A stretch of DNA of 64,000 nucleotides from Chalciporus piperatus (taxonomy: Eukaryota; Basidiomycota; Agaricomycetes; Boletales; Boletaceae), in the NCBI GenBank assembly GCA_038093975.1, contig JBBPTG010000023.1, positions 1-64,000 on the forward strand, written 5' to 3'. A program made the translations under genes and the position numbers. Each line of letters opens with the position of its first letter. Positions within the stretch are counted from its first letter, which is position 1. Under the pieces are notes generated by a model, which saw only the letters and a program-made list of their open reading frames with translations, was not told the DNA's origin and made no database searches. Shown here one piece after another: positions 19,321-32,510 of the stretch.

Positions 19321-22300
19321 CTACGAATGCGAGAGAATATTGTCAATGGAATGGTTCAGCAAGTCTTTGCGATATGTCAAATCCGCTCTCGGGTATCGAG
19401 CGGCCATGGCCTCTCGAGCAGTTCTGAGCCCAAGGTTCAGCAACACGCCAACGACGTTAGAAGAGTGACTCACTTCTTTGTTACAGTCATCAAATCCTGG
19501 GTGCTCAAGTAGGTCCGGAGAGCTTCATACAATTCGTCGTCGGAAGGATTCGGGTTGTTGCTCGGCCCAGTAAAGAAGGTGGTAGCCATGGAGTAAGCAG
19601 ACGTAGGACGGACACCGCCAAGCGCAGGCGACATAGTGCGGTTCATCACCCCCGAGTTCATTGTCATGCGTGGATCAGATGGTGGAGGTGACCTTCCGTA
19701 GGCGTTTCCGATGACACCGAATTGGTTGACTGGTGGTGTGCCCACCGTGAGGCGTTCCTGTGATCCACCGCGGTAGCTTTGCCTCACGTTGACACTCGCC
19801 CTATTGAAGTCGGACACGGCACGAGAGCTTGGACGCGACGTAGGACCACGAGGATCATGAACGGCGTTCGTGTCGCGGTAATAGTCTCCTGCCTCAGACA
19901 GGCCATACTCGTACACGGATGGGCGTTGCGAGTTGGGGTGACGAGGAACCGGTGCAGGAATGTACTTGGATGGGTTCTGCTCGCCACTGAAGGAGTTGCT
20001 GGAGCCGTCTCCATAAGCCTCGGCTTCGTACTCTGCAAGCGGAATCAGAAGACCATCACTAATCGAGGCGCGGCACCACTTACCGCCCCACGTCTTGTAC
20101 GGGATCATGGACTCGTTGAATTTGATATCATTGGCATCGCCGACGATCTTCTTGCCTTTTCCATCATCAAGGACGACGCGCGTGTTACCCCAACCGAACT
20201 CATCCATACGCCAGAAAGAGTAGAGTGGCAGGAAGAAACTGTAAATTGGGTACCTAGACGCAATGTTAGAGACAGTGGCGTATATGCTAGGAGTTACTCA
20301 CGATATAATGTATACCACCATCCATCCGACCAGCATGAACTCTCGCTTGACGATGAAGATGAGCGCCTGTCAAGTTGTGACCCACTCGTTAGTGCACTGA
20401 AACCGTAATCGGGCATCACGTCATACCTGCAAACCATAGACTGCCGCAATCATGGCAATTGAGATGATGGGAATCGCCGATGCTCCAGTCGAGACTGAGA
20501 CGATAAGCCAGACCAACTACAGATCACGATAAGCATCATGGCATACAGCGAAATCTGAGAGAACTCACGTAAATGACAGTGGCGGGCAAGATCTGCACAA
20601 AAAACAAAACGATGAGAAAAAAGAGATTCAGCGATCGCGCGGCCAGTAGTACTCACGAGTGTACTGATGAGATCGAGATACACGAAGAATCTCATCGAGA
20701 AACAACAGATACCACAAAGCTCGGGCAGAATGGCCAGCTCGCAAAGATTGTGAACGGTCGAATTGATCCAGCGACGACGTTGAGAGAACAAGACTCTCCA
20801 GGAAACTGGTGCCACGGTCCGAGCAACCGCATCTGGTTGGAACTTTGTCTTGAACGTCGGGAAGTGTTTCATGAGGAGCGTCGTCAAGAAACGATCTTCA
20901 CCGAGGGAGAACAAGTTCTTCTTGTGCAGAGTGTCGACATTGGGCTCGGCGTACTCATCGATGACGCGGTTGGAAATGAAGATCGGGCGGCCCTTGTCTG
21001 CAGTGCGGATGCGGTAGAGAGTGAAACAACCGGGGAGACAAGATACGGAGCCGAACAAGCTCTCAAAGGCCTTGGCAAGGTGATGGGAGATGTAGTACTC
21101 GTAAACCTACAGTCCGACGTCAGAAAACACACGACACGCCAAAGTTGAAGGATATTCACCTGAATCATTGTCCACCAAGAACCCTCTTCGTTTTGCAACT
21201 TCGTCTCACCACAAATACCAATGACATTGGAGTCATTGATCACAGCAGCAACAAGCCGGTTCAGCGATTGAGGGGTGACAACCTGGAAGATGCCCAATCA
21301 GCATTGAGTCGATGTTCATGACGATATGTTCATGGCGATAACACTTACGGTATCGGCATCGACAGTGAAGATGTACTCGTAGAACGTAGGGTCGATACCA
21401 ATGACATTGCGCATCTGGTGGTAAATCTCCAACTCCAACGGCGTCATGGCTGAATTGAAGTGCACGCGGTTGAGGTACTGCATGAGCAAGACCTGACTGT
21501 CACGCTTTCCTCTGTTTCCAGGCTTCGAGCGCTCCGTGGGCTTGCCGACCTTGACGACAACCAAGTATCTATGAAAGACGCAATCAGGATATCGGCGACA
21601 TGAGGTGGGGCGAACTGAGCTTACGGGACCACATGGCCTTCGAACTCGTACAACCCCGAGTAGACCTTGCCGTAGTTGAGCTTCTGCGATCCCTGTCCGA
21701 TGGACTTGAACATGAGAGGTTCCGAATTTCTTGCCGCGGGATCGACGCCGAAGATGTCCAACACGATATCAGGCGTAGGTCGTTCGTTACCGCCACCGAT
21801 GATGTTGCCATCACAGATGATGAAGATCAACTTCCTCTTGTCGTCGTAATCAAGTGCAGCGAGCGAGTCGATAGTGCTCCGGAGGGAGTCCTCGCCTTCG
21901 GTGTAGCAAGGGACCTGGCACAACACAAATTTGTCCAGACGTTCGGGGAAGCGCTTCGTGCCAAGTTGGAGAGCAGCCAAGACTACGCAACATATTAGAC
22001 TTGCAAGGTAACCGCAGTCACGCGAGCACCACTTACACTTCAGACCCATAGAAGCCATGATGATACTAGAGAATGCCAGAAGCATGTAATTCTGGACCTG
22101 ACATCTCGCGGTGTATCTGAAATCCATCTCTCCCCAGTAGAAAGCGTTGTCCAAGCAATCCATCGTGGCAGTCACGTTCGCGGGAGCTACCGAGGCCAAC
22201 GCTTTGTTGAGCTGCGAGGTGATGTCCTGACCTGCTTGCTGCTGGAAGACAGAAACAACGGCGGACGGCAAGAAGTCGTATTTAGTGACGCCAAGTTCGG

Positions 22301-25300
22301 TGACCTGCATCGTGTAGACATAGTCGGTCAAGTCATAGACCTTGCTGTTGTAGATGCCCCAAATTCTACACGAAAAGACGATCAGTGTCGTACATTGAGC
22401 CAGATACCAAAATCCACTCACCGTTGAATGTTCGTGTCGTTCGACTGGCCGAAGATATCGCTGGCTTCCCAAACCAGAGGTCCCTTGTAGTACTGGTTGA
22501 TATTGGGCAAGTACTTCTGAGTGTACCAGCTCTCCGAATCGAGGGCAGAAGGTGTATAGGTCGAGCTTGCGCCTGAAGCATGATTGAGCTGTGAGAATAC
22601 GATCTCCGTGGTGTTCTTGATGCTGATCTTCATCGTCGGATCGCTGACTAAACCAGCGCATGCTTGGTAGAGAGGTGGCGGGAAATAATACGTCAGATCC
22701 GTGCCAGCGATAGTCTGGAGTACTTGTTGACTGTTGCTGGGGCTGCCAGTGACATCACTGTGATCGCCGCGGACGAAGTTGGCGACATCGTAGACCCTCC
22801 CCTGAATAGAAACCCAGAAGTCGGTCGTTGTAGAATGCTGGGAGACCTCTTGGTAATTCCATGCATAATTGAAATTGGGGCAGAGAATGAGGCCGAAGGC
22901 GATGATGTAGAATAGAACGATGCCGTTGGCAACAAGGATGAGGAAGAAGATGGTAACTTTCTCCCGCCATGCGAGCTGGACATCGGGCCGTTTCATCCGA
23001 CCGATGTGTGTGAGTACGAAGCTGGGTATGATGCCAGTGACGATCCAAACGAGATAGAGCCAGTATCGTCGAACTCTAGTGGTAGGCAGGTGTTCTTCGT
23101 AAGCTTCATGATCGGCGATACCCAGTCCCCCTCCTTTGGGCAGGAGAGGAGGAAGCGCCTCATAGGCTTCCGCTTTCTTATCCCACGTGCGAGAATCTTC
23201 AGGGTAGGGGTAGTTGGGAGAGATAGCCTGGGGGGACCCGACGGCATCAAAGACACTAGACGTTCGGGGCGGATCTTGATAAGGAGTGACTGCTCGCTCG
23301 TCGAAAAACCCATGATGCCGATCGTCGGGACCAGGGGTCTGAGGGTATTCCGTCGTCGCATCGTCCGGGAAAACGCTTTCATCTTCCTCCGACTCCTCAC
23401 GCGCGAGCTTCTTCTGTTCCTTTTCCGCAGTACGCAAGACGTCTTCCACCATTTTCCAAGCAGAATACGAGAGCCATATCTTTTCACGTCCGATCACGAA
23501 GTCCGTCCCCTCCACCCATCCATTAAATTGAACGCATTGCCGAATGCGCTCCGCGTCTGAACCACGCATGGTAGGGCGATACCTCTCGCAGAACTCCGCT
23601 TGGTAGAACTCCGCAACGAAATCAACGCTTTTTCTAGAAACCACAGCAGGGAGGTTTAGGGCACGGATTTGCCCTATGACACGGCGTTTGTCGAAAGAGT
23701 TCGAGAAGCCGTTATCGTTGGGACGGATGCAGTTCAACGTCCACAGACGAGAGTTCTCGAGGTTGAACAAGACGTCCGATATACTTTGGTGAAGCTGCGT
23801 GGTGACAGGGTAGATCTTGCTGGGGTTCAAACGTGGGCTCTCCGCCGGAGTGCCGGGTAGACTCGTTACATTTCGTAGAGGACGGGAGGAAACCTGCGCC
23901 TGAACGATCGTATTTCCATCGCTCTGGTGCTTCTCCGCAGATAAGCTCGGACCGGACATGAGCTTGGCGACAAGAGAGTCCGAAGAGCCACGCAAGAGGG
24001 TGACGAAGGAGGGATCAAGGAGATCTGCATCTTTCTCGACGAAGTCGAAGATGTCGTATGAACAAGGGCCTGCATAATGATTGATACCGAACGACCGCTT
24101 CTCATCGGAGGAAGGTGAAATGAATGATGAGTGACCAACGAATTTGGAGGACAAGTCCTGTAACAAATCGCCGTCTCGCCGAGCATCCCCTTTGCCGCTT
24201 TTGAAAGTGGTTGCAGCCTTGTCAAGGACCCCGAGGAGACCACCAGGTTTCCTGCTACGCTCGGCAGTGTAAGGTCCGCGAAGGAGCTCAGCACAGGCCG
24301 AGTTATCCATCGTGACAATAGCGGGCAACGGGAGACCGTCGGCGGTAATTCGGCCATTGAAGCCTGTGTTATCGTCGAAGATGTTGCGAAGAACGTGCGA
24401 TTCGACAATTTCATCTACGAGGTTGATACAAAACTCGTTGAAACCGCTTCGATGAGCCGTGATAAGGGGAGAAGTCGCTCCGACATTTGCTGGACCCCGA
24501 GTCTGGAAACCAGCTTGATCAAGGAGCACGATCTGCGTGGCAGAGCACGAGGGGGACTGCGAAAGCGGTGCGAGTTTGTAATTGGCGGATTCGACCACGA
24601 ACGCAAAGAGTATAGCGTAAAGATCCTGCGCTAGCTGGTCTCTCTGCGCCGCACTCTGCCTCGCATTCAAGAGAACGGTGAAAAGTTCCTTGCGGACGTA
24701 GGTTGTCTTGTATGTCAACGCCTCGCCCAACTCCTCTGCAGAGACCCCGAGGAACCTTGCTGCTTGTTGCAGTACTGGCACATTGACGACATAAGCAGAG
24801 ACGTCCTGCGCATCTGCCTCTCCAAACTCGATGTTGCCAAGCAGCAAAATGGCGCTTAGGATGCTGAAGATAGATGATATATGCTTGGATTTGAAGCCGA
24901 GCGTCTTCAGAGCGTCCCGCAGATCGTCCATGGCGATACCATCATCGCTGAATGGTCCTGCGGGAAGACGGTAGCATCCCGACGAGGCTAGAAGGGCATA
25001 ATCTGAGGGCCCCTCAAGACCAAGTTGATCTCTCTCCATCGGCGTAGCACCTGCCAAGAGTTGGTAGAAGACATGGTATGACCGTTCTTCGTGTGAAAGG
25101 CGAACAAGGCGAGACTTGTCTAGGCCAAAGGCAAGGACCTTTGCTGCGCTGATGCGTCCGCGGTCGTTGAAGTGGAGTTCAGTATAGCGAGTGTGTCGTG
25201 AGGCGTTAGGGTTCGTGGGAGTCTTTGCGTTTCCGAATGAATCAAGGAGGAGGGAAAATGCCTTGATCTGCTCGACGATCTTGCCTTCTCGCTTAGAGTG

Positions 25301-25792
25301 AGCAGAGAGGCGAAGAATCTGATCTACTAGGAGTCGTGTGCTGGCGGTCTTCCCTGACCCCGAAATACCGCTAATAAAATTTTAGAATCGCATAGGACAG
25401 AGTTGAGTTGAGACCCACCGAGCAACGACAGCCTGCGCCTCGACTCTTCTTCTCATGAGAAGATAAATGTTGGCAGCGAGCTCGTATACATGCGGCTGAG
25501 GTGGCCTTCGAGAATCAGCCAAGCCCAGCTTGGTGTCCTTGTAACATCTCTCCTCGTATTCTTTTGCACTTGCATCGTTGACGTTAGCGAGAGTCTTGCA
25601 AGGATTGACCACCACCAATGCAGTCGAACTTATCCTGGCGTATGGCAAGTCTGCCCGAAAGCGGGCGCCAAGGACAGCGAGGATGGCATCGTCTGTAGGG
25701 TAAACGGTAGCGGAGGAAGAGATGGTAAGTAGGTCGGCGAGATCACCAGAGGTAGTGGCCTGAGGGACTGCAGAGGCCAGGGGAGAGGCCAT
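19321..25792 (-). CDS. Chitin synthase with N-terminal myosin-like motor
   Basis: Processive membrane glycosyltransferase (GT2) making cell-wall chitin from UDP-GlcNAc. Thirteen exons join in frame (25792-25419, 25370-22422, 22365-22037, 21982-21625, 21568-21349, 21282-21160, 21106-20657, 20592-20569, 20516-20427, 20366-20302, 20253-20084, 20032-19474, 19423-19321): 1937 residues. Domains in order: myosin-like motor (P-loop GISGSGKT split from exon 1; NASR switch-I-like), membrane helices, cytochrome-b5-like segment ([15 protein letters not shown]), catalytic domain with [14 protein letters not shown] and [12 protein letters not shown], further membrane helices, Ser/Pro linker, and C-terminal DEK_C domain. 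The in-frame stop at 19470 is in an intron (50 nt, GTGAGT donor); splicing adds the end of DEK_C ([15 protein letters not shown]). Exon 8 is only 24 nt. In the motor P-loop the usual Glu is Ile, so ATPase competence is uncertain. It matches the motor-bearing (class V-type) chitin synthases. Confidence 0.93.
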
Positions 25793-27286
25793 TACCCTGG
25801 GCTAGAGAGGCAACACCGTACTATGTAGTAGACGTCGAGGTCAGAGAGGAACGGGAGACGGCGACCTGATGCCACGCAAAGAGCTGCGCCTCCGGGCCTA
25901 GTCGGTCACAGTGTAGGCCGGCGTACTTCCGGCGTGGGGCAGACGACTATTCTTAGCGGGGCCCCGGCCGGCATGGGTGACCACTACAACCAACTTGGTA
26001 CAATATCGACTTCACATTAGGAATCATTCTTCCGCTCCCAGTAACATATCGAATCATGGTGACTCCAGAAAGTTGCTCAGAATGAGACCAGTATTTCAGA
26101 ATAGTATGTGTTATGCTAATCATCCACTTCATCAAGGAGGGAAGGGGCTTGGGAAAACGATTCACTGGAAATAGGTGGTGCCTTGTAAATTTAGCTGTGA
26201 ACGAACAAGTCGGCTCAGCATCGCTCGGAGCTACTCCGAGTCCTCGCAAGCGGCAAGTTGAAATCCTTGGTCTGACTCCAGTCGCCCACGTTCGGAGTCG
26301 GCGCTGCTGTGACAACGACTGGGGTGTCCTATTGCTCCAGATCGCAGCACACACCAACTTGATGGAACATTCTATCACAATAATTCGAGGCAATTATGGT
26401 CATTACACAAGTCGTCTGGTCTCCTAACATACAGAAACGTCACCATCGGTTCTAACGGGGCATTAATGTCAGGTCAGTCCCCCTGGTCAAACTCGGACCC
26501 TCTTGATAGGGATCAATAGGGATCGTAATCTGTCCTCGCGTTGTGGCTCGTGAGGTGATGTCAACACACTCAAAACGGTCGCCTCGTGGTCGAGCGAGGC
26601 CAAGTCTGGCAGAGTCGTCGGTCGTGGTTCCCGATGCTCCACTCCTGCATTCCTCAAGCGCTGCGGAATTGAAACTCGGTCTTTTTCTTGCTCGGTTTTT
26701 CCATTACTCTTCCTCCAATCAGGCATAGATTGATGCATATTCGAGGTTTCTACCGTCGACGAGTCATCCTTGAACCAAACGCGGCTACATGGGTACGTGC
26801 AACAGTCAACTCAGAAGCTCCAATTTGACTCAGACGACCATTTAGAAGACCACCTACCTTTACGATCAAGGGTGCTCGCTGTCCAGCTACTTCATGAGAA
26901 TGGAACGGGGTCTCACAACAACCATTCGGTGGGCCACATTTCAGGGTCTAATTCAGCTCAGCGACAGGCGCGTGTTCAATTATACGTGCGTACAACCACA
27001 CGGTTTACTCGGATCTCACATAGCGATTCCGGCATCGCAGATCTTCTAGAATGTAGAACGTGTTGGTGCATTATTAGCCAATCGGTCCCTCGATGCATTG
27101 CTACTGATGCAGGTCTACCGGAGGTCTCGAGTCCATGCGAGACAACTCCTTGTATTGACCATGCAATCACACTTCTGATGGTCATGCATGCGCCCTCTTT
27201 TGGTGCCATCATTTAATTTCGTTCCTCCTTCTCCTTCTGTGACGGACGTTTTGTTTGTTCGGCTTCCCCAATGGTGAGTTCCCCAG
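25793..27286. other. Intergenic region, no gene recognised
   Basis: It contains the chitin synthase promoter (GC-rich just upstream of 25792, with GGCCCCGGCCGGC at about 25960). Short frames on both strands show no family resemblance or coherent splicing. Confidence 0.5.
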
Positions 27287-29969
27287 ATGTCCTCTGCGAG
27301 ACATTTCAATGACCCACTCAGTTCCGGGTCGCTATATACTCTCTTCCTGGAGCGCCGTATTGCTCTGCCAGCTTCAGCAGCCTACGGAGCCTTCAGTGTC
27401 TTTCTTTTGTACCACGCGGACGACACGCCATCCTGTGCCAGATTTGATATTCTTGTCTCTAAAAGAGCTTTCCATAAAAGTCGGCCATCATCCATCTTGC
27501 CCATAGCCCCTCTCGCTTGCCATTGCAAGCCGGTGTATGTGGACATTGACCCTCGACTAATTTCCCAACTTCACCAGAAATGCCCAGCGCAATCGGTTCA
27601 ACTTTGCAGTTTTTGGGTACGTTTCGTCGGTCACTGGTGTACTTTGTGCTAATGCTTGTCCAGAGATTCAAGCTGCCGAAATCTCCAAGCACCAGGAGCT
27701 TCGTCTCCGGATAACCCTTGACGGGAACATCCAAGAATCTCAGGAAAGTACTTTGGACGCAGGCGTACATACATGGCGAGAACCATTCTCCTTGTAAGTC
27801 GGTCCTCGTCGGTACGATGTCCGATGCTCAATTCCCCCCAGTGATGGAAACCTCAGCTCGCAGTGCGAAATACACGTCTTGGCCAAGAAGAGGAGACTCT
27901 TCTGCTGTGCTGGGGGATACAAGGCCATCCGTACAACGCGTCTACGAATCATCGGCGAACTACTGGACACGAGAAGCAACGATGGAGGCAAGCTTGGCGT
28001 TTCATTTTAGTTGTTTATGACCATCCTAACTTTTACGTTAGTCGTCCGGCTTCCATTGTACGATTCTAGGAGAACAGACGAAAACGGCGTCGTAATGGGG
28101 AGCGTCGTGTTCATGATCGCGGACACGTCCGTCACAAACGACAGTTTGAAGCGTTTGTCCACGCGTGACAATGTCTCCTTGCAGGAGCCGGGTGCAGCAT
28201 CCTCGCGCTCGCCGTTCCCCGAGGGTGTTCCGGAAAAGCTTTCTTTAGTGGCATCGAAGTCGGAAGGATCGACGTCACCCCCACCGCGTCCGAAGGCCCC
28301 CACGCCTCCGGCCTCAACGACCTCGGAATCCCCAATACATTGTCCGCCCTATATCCCTCCGCAGCCACCGCTGGTACCTTCTTCTGACGTCTTTACCCCG
28401 CAGTATCTGCAGACGGCGTCTCTATTACCTCAGTTTGACTTCGCCTGCTCTCCCCAAAAATCTGGGGTTGATCGAACCCTCTTTAAGATTGTGGCGCGTG
28501 GGGATGCTGCCTTGCATCCCAAGTACGTCCTTTCGCCGGATATTCTCTCTGACGAAACCATGACGGCAGCAGCGTCTTCGCTTATTGGCGAGGACGAGCT
28601 GTCTGGACTCGCGCCTCGAGGTCCCGCGGAAGTCGGAAGCTTTACCCCGGTTGTTTGTGAACCTCCTGAGGACATGGCTCCCGAAGGATTTGCGGATCTG
28701 TCGTTCTCCGTTCCCCCACACTTGAACGAACCCACATCGCAAACCCTCCCCACACCTTCCGATGCCCTTGGACAGAGCACTATCCCACTGATTAACATCA
28801 CTCTCGCGAAGTCTTCCCGCGGCAATTCGCCGCTTGCCCCTTCATCATGTGAATCGGACGTCACCATTAAACGACCCAGCGTTCATGTCGACACGGGTTC
28901 GTCCACCCAACTCAATGTCAGTTCGGCGCTGTCGAGATCTCCGGGGTTCCTCGATGAATCCTCTCCTTATTCCCATCCAGCTATATTGGCGAGTCCGCAG
29001 CCGGCGACATCCACAACTAACACTAGCAGTCCCGGCCTATCACCCTTCTCACGGACTTCTATGATGGAGTCTCCTAGCACCGCCGCAACCACCCCGTCAG
29101 CGACGTCTGACGTTCCAAAAGACGCGCTAACCTCTCCCCCTGGCTCTGCCACCAAGCGGAAAGAGCGCCCGACGATCGACACGAGTTGCGTTGGACCAAG
29201 GGGTCAGGTCAAGAAATACAGGAACGGCTCGGTGCCACCCGTCCACGTGCCGGTTAAACTTCGCAATTCCTCCCTCGATCTCCCTCGACACCCTGAGTAT
29301 GAGAGGTTCGAACCAAACCCTTCGATGTATTCCATCGCACCGTCTATCTCCCCTCGGCACTCGAAGAAGAGCGGTGACCTGAGGTCCCCATCGCAGCGAC
29401 CTGGAAGCCGACAAGGACTTGCTCCGAACAATCGCGCTCCAAGCGTCCGTAGGGAGCCCCTGGAGTTCGACGATGCTCAGATATGCCTTGACACCGCCAA
29501 CCTTGGCGACCAAGAGGTTGCAACGTTCCTCATAGAAGTCGACGCAGCCTTGTCAGCGATCGTAAATGGGTCCCCAGCCGTTGCTGCTGACAGTCGTGCA
29601 TTTTTGGCAGTGCCGAGTGCAAACAGTCGATTTGCCAGTCGCCACCAGAGTCGCAAGCCTTCATCTCAACATATGCGGGCTGATTTATCGGCCACTATAA
29701 GGAGCCATGACAAGGACGGTGCGGCTCGGACAGGTTTCAGCCTCGTGGCTACATCGCACCCATCACCTCATCCAGACGTCATTCCCTCCCGGACTGTATC
29801 GCCTCTCTCCGGCCATGCAGATTCCATTCCACGACTTTTGTCGCAACTCGACAGGAACGCAGGTTCCTCACACAATGCAGTGCGTGGCTTCCCACTACCG
29901 CAGCGTGTGTCTCCACTGCCCTCTCCACGACATGAGCGCGTCGAGTGGATCCCTTCGGCTCTTGTATAA
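27287..29969 (+). CDS. C2-like domain, Ser/Pro-rich protein of unknown function
   Basis: A four-exon model: 27287-27616, 27666-27793, 27842-27987 and 28042-29969; phases agree throughout. The third intron starts GCAAGC, a GC-AG intron. The first ~250 residues include beta-rich text (LRLRITLDGN, HTWREPFSF, CEIHVLAKKRRLF, LRIIGELLDT, VVRLPLYDSRRTDENG) reminiscent of a C2-type beta-sandwich. The remaining ~590 residues are low-complexity Ser/Pro/Thr with basic patches and look disordered. The first exon is the least certain and may not be the true start. It lies upstream of GTPase A in the same direction, but a ~1-kb gap argues against cotranscription. C2 assignment is by pattern only; it could act as a scaffold or membrane adaptor. 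Confidence 0.55.
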
Positions 29970-31043
29970 TTGGTGTCTATGCGGGCGAAAGATCCCCTAC
30001 AGCTCGGTGCAGCGGACTCTTACTATGGCGATGAGTCTGACGGTAATGAAAAATCTCAGAGACGACGTCAGAGCTGCCAAGGCGGTTGCTTTGCCGAGTT
30101 CGCTCGCCACCAATAGTCTCCTTATGATCCGTTTCTTTGCGATCCTTCCATGAAGCTAACCAGCCCCGGAGGCGAAAATAAAGTCTTGCGCCTTCGTATT
30201 TGCTTATTGTCCTGTGGGCCCCGTGGCTCGACGTCACGGCTAAGGCCATGTTGAATACTACTAATAGCTTAGCCAGCGCTAGCTTGTTGTCTATATATCA
30301 TATTTGCTTAGCGTAGTACTGGCTTTAGCATATTGGCCCCACTGTACATAAATTATAGTTCGTTGCCGAAATAGTACATATGTGCCATTTGCATCCATAT
30401 GCATCCCTTCATCAACCTTTCATCGGCAGTTTGCAACACGCAGCAATGACGAACTACGGACATCATGTAGTCTGACGGTGCGCAGTGATCTATAGTCCCC
30501 AAGGTGGATCCACTTTGTCGTCAGCGTCTGACCGCCCCCACTCCAATCGGACCGAAGTTCATTCATGCCGGAACTCGAACTGCGACCCTGAACGTAAGGG
30601 TAATTGTGCGCTTTTCGAGTTCGTCGCACAAGGAAATTGGGTGGACGCCAACACCATCCTAGTACTCAGGCAGGCCGCTTCTCCCCGGATCGAACAGACA
30701 CTTTTCGAAGCAACAAGCGCGACTGCAGGTCGCGTATACACGGATCCATCCTGAACAGAACCCTCGGTGACATCACGAAGGACTTCCGCTATTCAATAGC
30801 TGCGGCGGATATTTACTACAACGAGGGTGCGTGTTTGGATAGCACCCCAAACACGCGTCATCTAGACCAGCAGGATGCATGCATGTTTCACCCACGCAAA
30901 GCACTAACCGCTCATCTCCTTCTCAGTCACACCATATCCGTGACTACTCGGGGAGCCGATGTGACTCGGTGTTCCCATTATACGAAGGTTGAGCGGTGTC
31001 GGGGTTTCATCACCCGTTCATAATTCCGCCATACTAAAACACA
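29970..31043. other. Intergenic, upstream of GTPase A
   Basis: I see no gene. AT-rich stretches (about 30240-30380) suit a terminator/promoter region. Short ORFs (for example 30604-31023) have no recognisable content. Confidence 0.45.
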
Positions 31044-32510
31044 ATGTCAGCGCTTCCTTGCTATACCGAACGAAGCTCGTATCAGCCCCGACCTTTCTCT
31101 CGTCTTTCCACCTCGAGGATGTCGCGACCCAAGGGTCCACTTGTGAGCGTCCCTCACTTTGATCTCTCCCCCACTTTGGAAGATGCTGACAGTGCATTTC
31201 GTCCTCAGCAGCCCGCTGTCAGTTCTCCAAAGAACATTGTCGTTTTTGGGGAAAGCGGAGTGGGGAAAAGCTCCCTGATTAATCTGATCGCTGGTCGATC
31301 AATCGCCGCCACCTCGAGTAGCGCGAAAGGGTGCACCTTCCAGCATAGAAAATATGAATTAGAGGTCGACGGCACTAAATACGCATTTTGGGACACAGCG
31401 GGCCTTGACGAAGGGTCGTATGGAACGATGCCGGCGGAGGTAGCAGAGGCAAACCTAAAACAACTCCTGCACGAGTTGATCAAGACGAACGGGATTCACT
31501 CCCTGATCTACTGTGTCAGGGCCTCCCGCCTTCGACAGACCTTACTCGGCAACTATAACGTCTTCTACTCCGCTATCTGTCGAAAGAAGGTTCCCATTGC
31601 GGTCGTCGTGACCGGTTTGGAGAATTACGATGGAGCGATGGAAGATTGGTGGACGGGCAACGAGGCAGAGTTCGCCACGCTTCGAATGCACTTTGACGCC
31701 CATGCCTGCGTCACCACGCTCAATGCTGAAAAGGTCAACTCTCCCCTACTCAAACAGCGCTGCGCCGAGTCCAGACAAACCGTTCTCTCGATGGTCGGGA
31801 GCACGTGTACACGTACCCATTGGGGAACCGCACAAGACAGCTGGGCATCGTCAGCTCTTGCTGACGTAAGGGCGATGTTCAAGCCTGCTCGGAAGAATAA
31901 CTCCCAGCCGATCCCCATCGTCGCCATGTACGAGCTTCCCGAAAAGCTAGAGCCCATCGGTTCTGCAAAGGATAAATCGCCGTTCGAGGGCCGCCTCATG
32001 GACGTCGCAGGCAGTCCCTTCATCGTGTATCACATCCGCGACCAACAGTTGTTGTCTGGCGCTCGATTCGATAAACAGATCCTTCCTCGCAGACCAGATC
32101 TCCTTATCTTCTGTGCATCCGTTCGCGCCAACCACGAGGAGTGCTGGAGGAGGGTTGCCGCCTTCTATGGGTCGTATGGTGGAGATACGAGGCCTTTGCT
32201 AATCGTTGCAAAGGATTCGACGGCCGACGAGGCTGCACGCGACTGGTGGAGCAGGTCTATCGACCCCTCTAGGAAGCTCCAGGCAATCGTGCGTGCACTC
32301 CCGCCTCAGGGAAGCCCACGAGCGCCAATCGCAGTCGAGAAGCTTCAGAAGACGATTCAAACACGCTCGCTTCAGCCAGTCGAAGTCACCCCGGGCGGGT
32401 GCTTCTCGTGGTTGGGTGGCGGCAAGCGGCGGTTGAAGCTGCAGTCGGGAGACTACCAAGAGGATGGTTTGGCAAGGGGGAAGGTGTGGGCCCCTTGGAG
32501 CTTACGCTGA
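31044..32510 (+). CDS. GTPase A: AIG1/TOC34-like GTPase with degenerate second half
   Basis: An intronless 488-residue P-loop protein. The G1 motif GESGVGKS is at 69-76, followed by SLINLIAG; the G3 motif is DTAGL at 117-121. The G4-like position is TGLEN at 190-194 instead of the usual NKxD, a form shared by all four paralogues here. A second half (about residues 290-402) repeats the later part of the fold: DLLIFCASVR, AAFYGSYGG, PLLIVAKDST and a final DWW mirror SLIYCVRASR, NVFYSAICRK, PIAVVVTGLEN and DWW. It has no P-loop and is probably a pseudo-GTPase. The superfamily includes GIMAP/AIG1, TOC34 and septin-like proteins that dimerise on membranes; that role here is inference. The start at 31044 is the first Met; Mets nearer the domain exist. 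Confidence 0.78.
   Translation: MSALPCYTERSSYQPRPFSRLSTSRMSRPKGPLVSVPHFDLSPTLEDADSAFRPQQPAVSSPKNIVVFGESGVGKSSLINLIAGRSIAATSSSAKGCTFQHRKYELEVDGTKYAFWDTAGLDEGSYGTMPAEVAEANLKQLLHELIKTNGIHSLIYCVRASRLRQTLLGNYNVFYSAICRKKVPIAVVVTGLENYDGAMEDWWTGNEAEFATLRMHFDAHACVTTLNAEKVNSPLLKQRCAESRQTVLSMVGSTCTRTHWGTAQDSWASSALADVRAMFKPARKNNSQPIPIVAMYELPEKLEPIGSAKDKSPFEGRLMDVAGSPFIVYHIRDQQLLSGARFDKQILPRRPDLLIFCASVRANHEECWRRVAAFYGSYGGDTRPLLIVAKDSTADEAARDWWSRSIDPSRKLQAIVRALPPQGSPRAPIAVEKLQKTIQTRSLQPVEVTPGGCFSWLGGGKRRLKLQSGDYQEDGLARGKVWAPWSLR

Noticed and set aside
19470..19473. Apparent stop codon of the chitin synthase
   Set aside because: It lies in a 50-nt intron with a GTGAGT donor; removing the intron completes the DEK_C domain.
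21600..24634. Many plus-strand frames across the chitin synthase
   Set aside because: They are shadows of the real gene on the minus strand, with no domain text of their own.
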